A stretch of DNA of 64,000 nt from Levyella massiliensis (lineage in GTDB: Bacteria; Bacillota; Clostridia; Tissierellales; Peptoniphilaceae). Position numbers and translations under genes: made by a program. Shown here piece by piece: positions 61,701-64,000 of the stretch (positions within the stretch are counted from its first letter, which is position 1; each line of letters opens with the position of its first letter). The stretch is taken from NCBI RefSeq assembly GCF_000308275.2, contig NZ_HG529492.1, positions 1 through 64,000 of the forward strand. Direction: 5' to 3'. Below the pieces are notes generated by a model, which saw only the letters and a list, made by a program, of their open reading frames with translations, had not been told where the DNA came from and ran no database searches.

Positions 61701-64000
61701 CCCGTGGGATTTTGGGTGATGGTCGTCTTTCCGTTATCATCGACGTGAATATGCCAAGAAAGCCCGGAAACAACATACCCTGCCGGAGCCTCCACCTCTT
61801 TTAAAGTATAGTCTCCCTTAGGAATATTGTTGACTTCAATCTTTCCGTCCTTGCCCGAGGGCTGGATCATGATTTTTTCGTGGGTGACATCGTTGGTCAA
61901 GGTGAAGTAAGCCCCGGACAGGGCTTCCTTCTTCTCGTTGACCTTCAAAATCCGGATACGCCCGCTCTTGGAATAGGCCTGGTTGCCCACCTTGACCGTC
62001 GGCACAGCGACCCGATCCCGAATTGCCGGGATGGGGAAGTCTTCGGTACGGCCGTTGTTGACCAAGGTCGTCGTATTATTGGTAGGGGTAAAGTTTCCGT
62101 TCCGGTAGCTGTCTTTAAGACGAACGGAATAGTAGAGGGAAACCGACTCGTCCTTTCCGAGTGTAAGTCCCTCCATCTTGAATTTTCGGTCCTTCTCGTC
62201 ATACGTCAGCTTGACGTCTTTCAGCAAGCCTTCTGTCGGCGCTTTGCCGTTTTTATAGATGGATCCGTCGGAAGCAACCAGGACATAGTCCTTCTCGTTA
62301 AAGACGCCGTCCTCGCCTAAATAGAGATCGACACCATCGCCCATGGGATCTGTCACGACCGCTTTCTCAATGGAAGGCGTGGTCGTCTTTTGGCTGTTCA
62401 GGTAAAACTGTTTGGACACTTCATCGTAAATGCTGGTGACCGCATTGTCGGTATTCCCGGTCTTTCCTAAACCGGAGTAGTTTTGCGGCGAGGAAGCCAT
62501 TTGGGGGAAGAAGAATTTCTCCTGACCATTGAACCAGCCGGCATTGTTGAGTGTCTGGAGGTTATAGCCAATGGTGGTGACTTTGATTTTTTTATCGGTA
62601 AGGTCACGAACGGTAGAAACTGTCGCATAGACGTTGTCTAAAACCTCATCGCTACCGGCTGTATAAGAGGCATACGCCAATTGGTTGGTATCCCCCTTGG
62701 AGGTGCCAAATTGATAGTAGGTGCCGTCGCCGCGGAGGGTATTCGTTTCAAAGCCCGAAGCGCGCCCATTATACTTTAAACCACTATCAGAAACATCGTT
62801 GTAGTTGTCGGGAATTTTAGAATTCGGCTTATAGATGCGCCCCCAGTCACTTCCGTCCGGTCTTTTGCCATTGTCCTTTGAACCCTTCGCTTTAAAGGAA
62901 AGAGTCGGGCCACCGTCGGTGATTAAGATGATGTGCTTGTTGGTGCCGTGTCCCTTGGCAAGAATCTCCTCTGCACGCAAAAGGGCACGCTGCGTGAAGG
63001 TTCCGCCCCCAAAACGGTTTGTGTTGAATTTAGAATCGGCGGCCAGCTTTCCGGGGGAAGTTAACTCCACGCTGGAGGTTACTGCCGGATCGTTATCATA
63101 TTTACCATTCTTTTCGTAGGGGTTCCACCAGCGGTAATCGCTGAAGTTGTCGTTTCGTGCAGATGCATTTTTGTTTTTATCCACCGTAATACCGGCATAT
63201 TCCACATAGCCCATATTGACATTCGAAAAGTTGGAAAATGCGGAGACAATGTTGCGAACCTGGTTTCGTACCTGGTCTTCATTTCGCGAGGTTTTGATGG
63301 AACCGGAGTGGTCGACAACCAGGACGATGTCCGTGCTTTCGCCGCCGGCAAAAGAGGATCGTCCTCGACCTTGAACGGTCAATTCCACTTGGTATTCATT
63401 CTGGTTCTTATCCACGGTATTGAGGATGCGCTTGGAAATATCCCCAACCTGGTTTTCGTCTTTGGCTTTTTCTGCGTCCGTCAAACCGTTCCGGGTGTAG
63501 ATGGTCTTTTGGAAGGGGACGGGGTTTCTTGCCTTCTCGTTAGTAATGGTACGAGCTTTAGCGCCTTCCCCATCTTTTACGAATTCCTGTCCCGTCTGGA
63601 GCGTTTTCGGGAAACCGGCGTTTGCCGGATTGGTGACACCCGAACCCACCAGGATGGTCTTTCCGTCGCTGGAGACTTCAACCTTCCAAGTCTCGGTCGA
63701 CGGTTCATAACGATCCGGCGCCTGGGTTTCTTTTAAGGTATAGGTGCCGGCAGGAATATCTTTAAAGATCAGTTTTCCATTCGCATCTGTCTTAAGTGAG
63801 CGTTCCGGATTCAATTCCTGGCCATTGTCCATGGTCCCGGACAGGGTGAACTGCGCGCCTTCCAGCGGATTTCCAGCAGCATCCGTTTTCTCTAGGTTGA
63901 ACTCGCCGCCGATCTTACTGTTGTCGATCTTCGTGTTGAGAACGTTCTTTCCCAAAATAGTCTGATCCATCCGATAGCCGGGCAGAGCCCCGCCGGCAGA
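52799..64000 (-). CDS. Giant VWA/Cna-B pilus-tip adhesin (N-terminus beyond the window)
   Basis: The frame is open to the window edge, so the N-terminus (with signal peptide) is missing; at least 3,733 residues are encoded. From the visible start: Cna-B domain (to about 63660), VWA domain with MIDAS DHSGS at about 63310 and a long Thr/Asp completion to about 62500, Cna-B (about 61950-61720), a second VWA-like region without a clear MIDAS (about 61560-60900), further Cna-B/SpaA modules with E-boxes, five Listeria-Bacteroides-type B-repeats (about 56790-55640), then more Cna-B modules. The sorting signal is LPTTAG, with a C-terminal membrane helix and basic tail. Likely the adhesive tip, displayed by the class C sortases. 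Confidence 0.92.
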   Translation of the reverse strand, partial: SAGGALPGYRMDQTILGKNVLNTKIDNSKIGGEFNLEKTDAAGNPLEGAQFTLSGTMDNGQELNPERSLKTDANGKLIFKDIPAGTYTLKETQAPDRYEPSTETWKVEVSSDGKTILVGSGVTNPANAGFPKTLQTGQEFVKDGEGAKARTITNEKARNPVPFQKTIYTRNGLTDAEKAKDENQVGDISKRILNTVDKNQNEYQVELTVQGRGRSSFAGGESTDIVLVVDHSGSIKTSRNEDQVRNQVRNIVSAFSNFSNVNMGYVEYAGITVDKNKNASARNDNFSDYRWWNPYEKNGKYDNDPAVTSSVELTSPGKLAADSKFNTNRFGGGTFTQRALLRAEEILAKGHGTNKHIILITDGGPTLSFKAKGSKDNGKRPDGSDWGRIYKPNSKIPDNYNDVSDSGLKYNGRASGFETNTLRGDGTYYQFGTSKGDTNQLAYASYTAGSDEVLDNVYATVSTVRDLTDKKIKVTTIGYNLQTLNNAGWFNGQEKFFFPQMASSPQNYSGLGKTGNTDNAVTSIYDEVSKQFYLNSQKTTTPSIEKAVVTDPMGDGVDLYLGEDGVFNEKDYVLVASDGSIYKNGKAPTEGLLKDVKLTYDEKDRKFKMEGLTLGKDESVSLYYSVRLKDSYRNGNFTPTNNTTTLVNNGRTEDFPIPAIRDRVAVPTVKVGNQAYSKSGRIRILKVNEKKEALSGAYFTLTNDVTHEKIMIQPSGKDGKIEVNNIPKGDYTLKEVEAPAGYVVSGLSWHIHVDDNGKTTITQNPTGSRSAFSTRSATPEAMGNLLEMGPMMGLAAVGAGAPAGNNYKISATTTFNDADPDNKKFAIHHEAVGQTLKKELDLYFLLVPETAGNLTLFNNRIRDYSNELAKEGYQGYINVIYGGYDEASTQYTYWRIGNVPALLTQVPIGRSETGAWMDRALYTANDILYRHLHEDTVKVVTFLSTGRNFAGEEAYYNHNLKRMIKSGVISRYINLVTNTSGVNTLENTLKDSSSPIPKNLRQEMKDKLRSGVLSEEAASTFKGRIADVYSKFTVENTVNNESLVIPLAANIHNLGSQRAKIVDSWGNTIQTVKMTATTDSLGMTTLRTGPVTLGSGERLVVDYDVTLKGDYKRAISYPVYATGAVQWEGNGTTKGAGIQSAYVNDPGQNLNIEVKGLEGYPGTVGLTVTTNREGTETFSLKNGDVKAKTILTFDVNGNTQGPNNIKFTADPAPNSNYQGPTIDKSKYPVVRVVYERKALNLTVRKVFNNRQPGARDLDVILVAKVNGQEKSLASLGYTGSEKRTLVQKKDAQGKPVEGVYEIVYSSLPLKDQNGNEIDYSVKDSSSSQDQGNNITLIREETVTSYRPEDDLIRIEETELPVLTVINATNEIKFKKVGESGQQRDQFGNLIEGPNGPLMIETPLAEAEFELRRETPSGSIVVKGYEKIVSGPNGEFGFKNLPPGDYGIYETKPVLGYELPVQAVSTFTIDADGKPKDIKSFKERTKKDGDWILGIQKTMKNNVSVETAITQVEATDHNQGNRKMLYTQRIYVNRNGERLTEANFGLFSAAADNPIVNASYKIWKVTQGGRKPAPMDFNKALDTTNYDLSLVKEVKAPANLSAIKLDGLPSTDSLPSTDFYVIEVKGELEVHDDKFTSKLTFFTSATEEHPGETHQITDFKPSDNGTIITGFRKGKQGDDADIMSSATIDPGTGSYVVRNYRGSTFFSVQKTKEGDGKPLAGAKFKLWAALGRNFEIVETEHTTQVTTGAELVTDENGIITFDNLPVNYNFYLEETETAPGFALPNYMWIVQIRPTSFLKELHAKSRDWKDYLSSGVSEAEAKKQAAAVAYSQMLYPYTLPDPNATNRPAEDITADQEGFKVFVYQTDGRKPLIIRPKDANGEDLHGNPVDPATYVKDKYGDVIAEQSYGNHPTIPGMWYRKGWVAFTDPKPKDEKGKEMQGQMMPINEYGQPIHENWKKDGWKGESIDGVSGATIRPLIVKDWIQKARDFDGRAQDDRFLTSTDYSTFAQQFKTDNMVPATDLTIPGKTPGTKTTIPSVVGITNSQTEFFINKVDQDGKPLEGAEFELVKVENGVEIQPGIKPTRKAKNQFIFDKLKDGIYHLKETKIPEGYQEPTTYWEITVEDGAVTNKVEKPIDPQGSNGTNAAQALSQPVSNAPQAMMAGEGRSLLAPVALRLAASSLPVEETTLPKLTLFEAVQTAEARTSSNPMMTPMRGGQEHYADENLNLGSTKNQQIKKSSQDVDLGIKFTQISNINVNSGTGTFEARIYIDAKDLYLDVSNKNSRILELEPKSNVTLTEINQYSLNKTKFPSVDFYTNVSKIKGNMLGTGSQRMIPINATNRYALDVNPNHTRYLLIVKGTYQNESNDPLQLFAKYHGKLKKAETDNNSWESRQAEATSQVYHYDQYLVTYGGNGGTPASSDETVRRGKPVTSTPTLTRDKYRFLGWQESGQDVDLMNDPAFKSVTADHALVAKWERVYKVYFVDQNRKVIETREVPQGQTYLQAHPEGLPKPKRPGYELTDWRYYNWDIFDGKDVITDDTVVYPNWEAKANTVVLYFYMLNDNSAIERDKTQTREVEYGKGLAQAQIPPSDPASKLGYTFSGWQVYDYYQRRYVDVDLVNQHFYGNRAFYGRWIPTTYTVTFQDEHGTILKTAQVPHGDHITAPSIAARDGYTFDGWKDAAGNAFDPTTAITAPATYTAKWTKIQPDEVSVIFNSSGGSAVADQIVIKGGKIKKPADPTKEGYTFDGWRDASGNAFNFNTAIYDSITLTASWTQNPDQGTLNELTVKNTKKDFEGEFSIDKFEKKDGGNRAKLRDAYFSLTRHKGAELPESFDQAVYATRYSNPYWVMPDGPFKTDANGKIAFNHLQPGVYDLVEKQSPSGYLANTEKYVVVVNEIGNTIIVPEAGYDPDKYPIKVDHGTVPTPDPNQPTKRTTPQSLDGVLKVEKYALKTSDEDGIIRPLQDQRFSMEYTIHLPEDAIPGDTFTITLDEHLNWGGIRIDAEKVQDIVTEHGQVVAETKDKTLDEDGNVVRKITYTLTDYVANRTDITIHQTVPVYVDHDKVANSTGLAFTNIIGNTPKTSDSIWVDFRNYYGTGGRVDSGYDWPLRGKRQELWNNLGGWFYEDRTNSQIELYYYVFGYNNSWSTQYYLDMAARSWLQNTTSDVNYNDVKISVYKTDAYTATGNPNTATMPPSYGRHIMDLRDENLVMKEKSFVADQNGFIRVPLDVDTDYPNGGRFGYIVKVVAPFDNTKDQVDLYTYAKLSHETEFYYRDFWNREHYVTNTDGPVTYWNYLHRYTGSSGASAQDLVNLTLTKRELLGKDGEDKYNTKLIPGAGFKLTNNQGFQDYAVTGADGKVLFTKLKPGDYFLEEVLTPKGYTPINVVWDIHIDKDGTITVSDPGGTGLIESKEKNDLAVWNRKTPIDKPVLQFPNIPNRIEFTKVGESGTPLQGATLELRKSDTVDGTYVVVTSPNGPRTSGKDGKFFWTNLAPGYYQVWETGAPAGYITPPKEVATFLVDTATGEIKNLQISGRDPVGENMIRNLRPMKMALRKVDDKKLDITKGSVTFAVSAAPGNNNPVLKDLQTITVDLTKAGPYVREIPGSMNGKYILSEMTPPSGYVKTTQQYEIEIDQDKRTISLTKVTDGKNEVPYLDKGLLSKAGPVILYQEGASDQISLDIVNHLYYTLPTTAGPGTFLFTLAGAFLLGLAFSLFRQTKGPSGRPRKRLPFLRRQLE

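Overview
The window reads as one chromosomal segment of a low-to-mid GC Gram-positive anaerobe (Bacillota, Clostridia/Tissierellia type; a member or relative of the Peptoniphilaceae is my best guess, from family content and not from a marker gene). The support is strong Shine-Dalgarno sites of the AGGAGG type, class C sortases with LPxTG-type pilins, lactate dehydrogenase, a PstSCAB-PhoU-PhoBR locus, and the dnaX-ybaB-recR order.

Layout. 1-300: end of a hairpin-repeat array. 0.5-8.7 kb: peptidases PepF and M29, a Maf/zincin fusion, the glutamate carrier GltS, and the threonine-to-glycine pair tdh-kbl. 8.8-15.3 kb: phosphate uptake and its two-component control (pstS, pstC, pstA, pstB, phoU, phoB, phoR, all minus strand) with a Pho-box-like element upstream. 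15.7-19.7 kb: two large hairpin arrays around two tRNA-Val genes, a small LEA-like protein and ApbE. 19.9-27.2 kb: housekeeping genes (purA with an EamA permease, alr, a glutamine-amidotransferase hydrolase, recR, ybaB, dnaX). 27.5-33 kb: accessory region with two hairpin arrays, each next to a paralogue of a predicted PD-(D/E)XK nuclease-like gene, plus a radical SAM protein and an MFS permease. 33-38.6 kb: ldh, a metal P-type ATPase with a free-standing HMA chaperone and a divergent ArsR repressor, an AraC regulator, and an XRE/PH-like pair. 38.7-46.4 kb: low-complexity DNA, the largest array, ogt, an AspT/YidE-type permease, pabABC, another array and a DNA-deoxyinosine-glycosylase-like gene. 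46.4-64 kb: a lipoprotein, a nucleotidyltransferase, then a sortase-pilus operon: a giant VWA/Cna-B adhesin (over 3,700 residues, running off the window), a major pilin, two class C sortases and a minor pilin.

The most unusual content is a repeat system that covers about 6 percent of the window. Family 1 is a 38-bp hairpin (12-bp arms GACCGTGCCTTT / AAAGGCACGGTC around an asymmetric T-rich loop) repeated every 64 bp; I count 57 units in six arrays. Family 2 is a different 38-bp hairpin repeated every 65 bp (eight units, one array). The two families keep only the outer ACCGT/ACGGT and a central GTTTTT-GC, yet have almost the same geometry. Two paralogous nuclease-like genes (273 and 274 residues) each sit just upstream of an array, one of each family, in the same relative orientation, and share a conserved element upstream of their start codons. 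This suggests a duplicated gene-plus-repeat module, comparable in layout (not in protein family) to REP/RAYT systems. I do not know a described family that matches it.

Long open frames across the arrays are by-products of a stop-poor 64-bp unit and are not annotated as genes.
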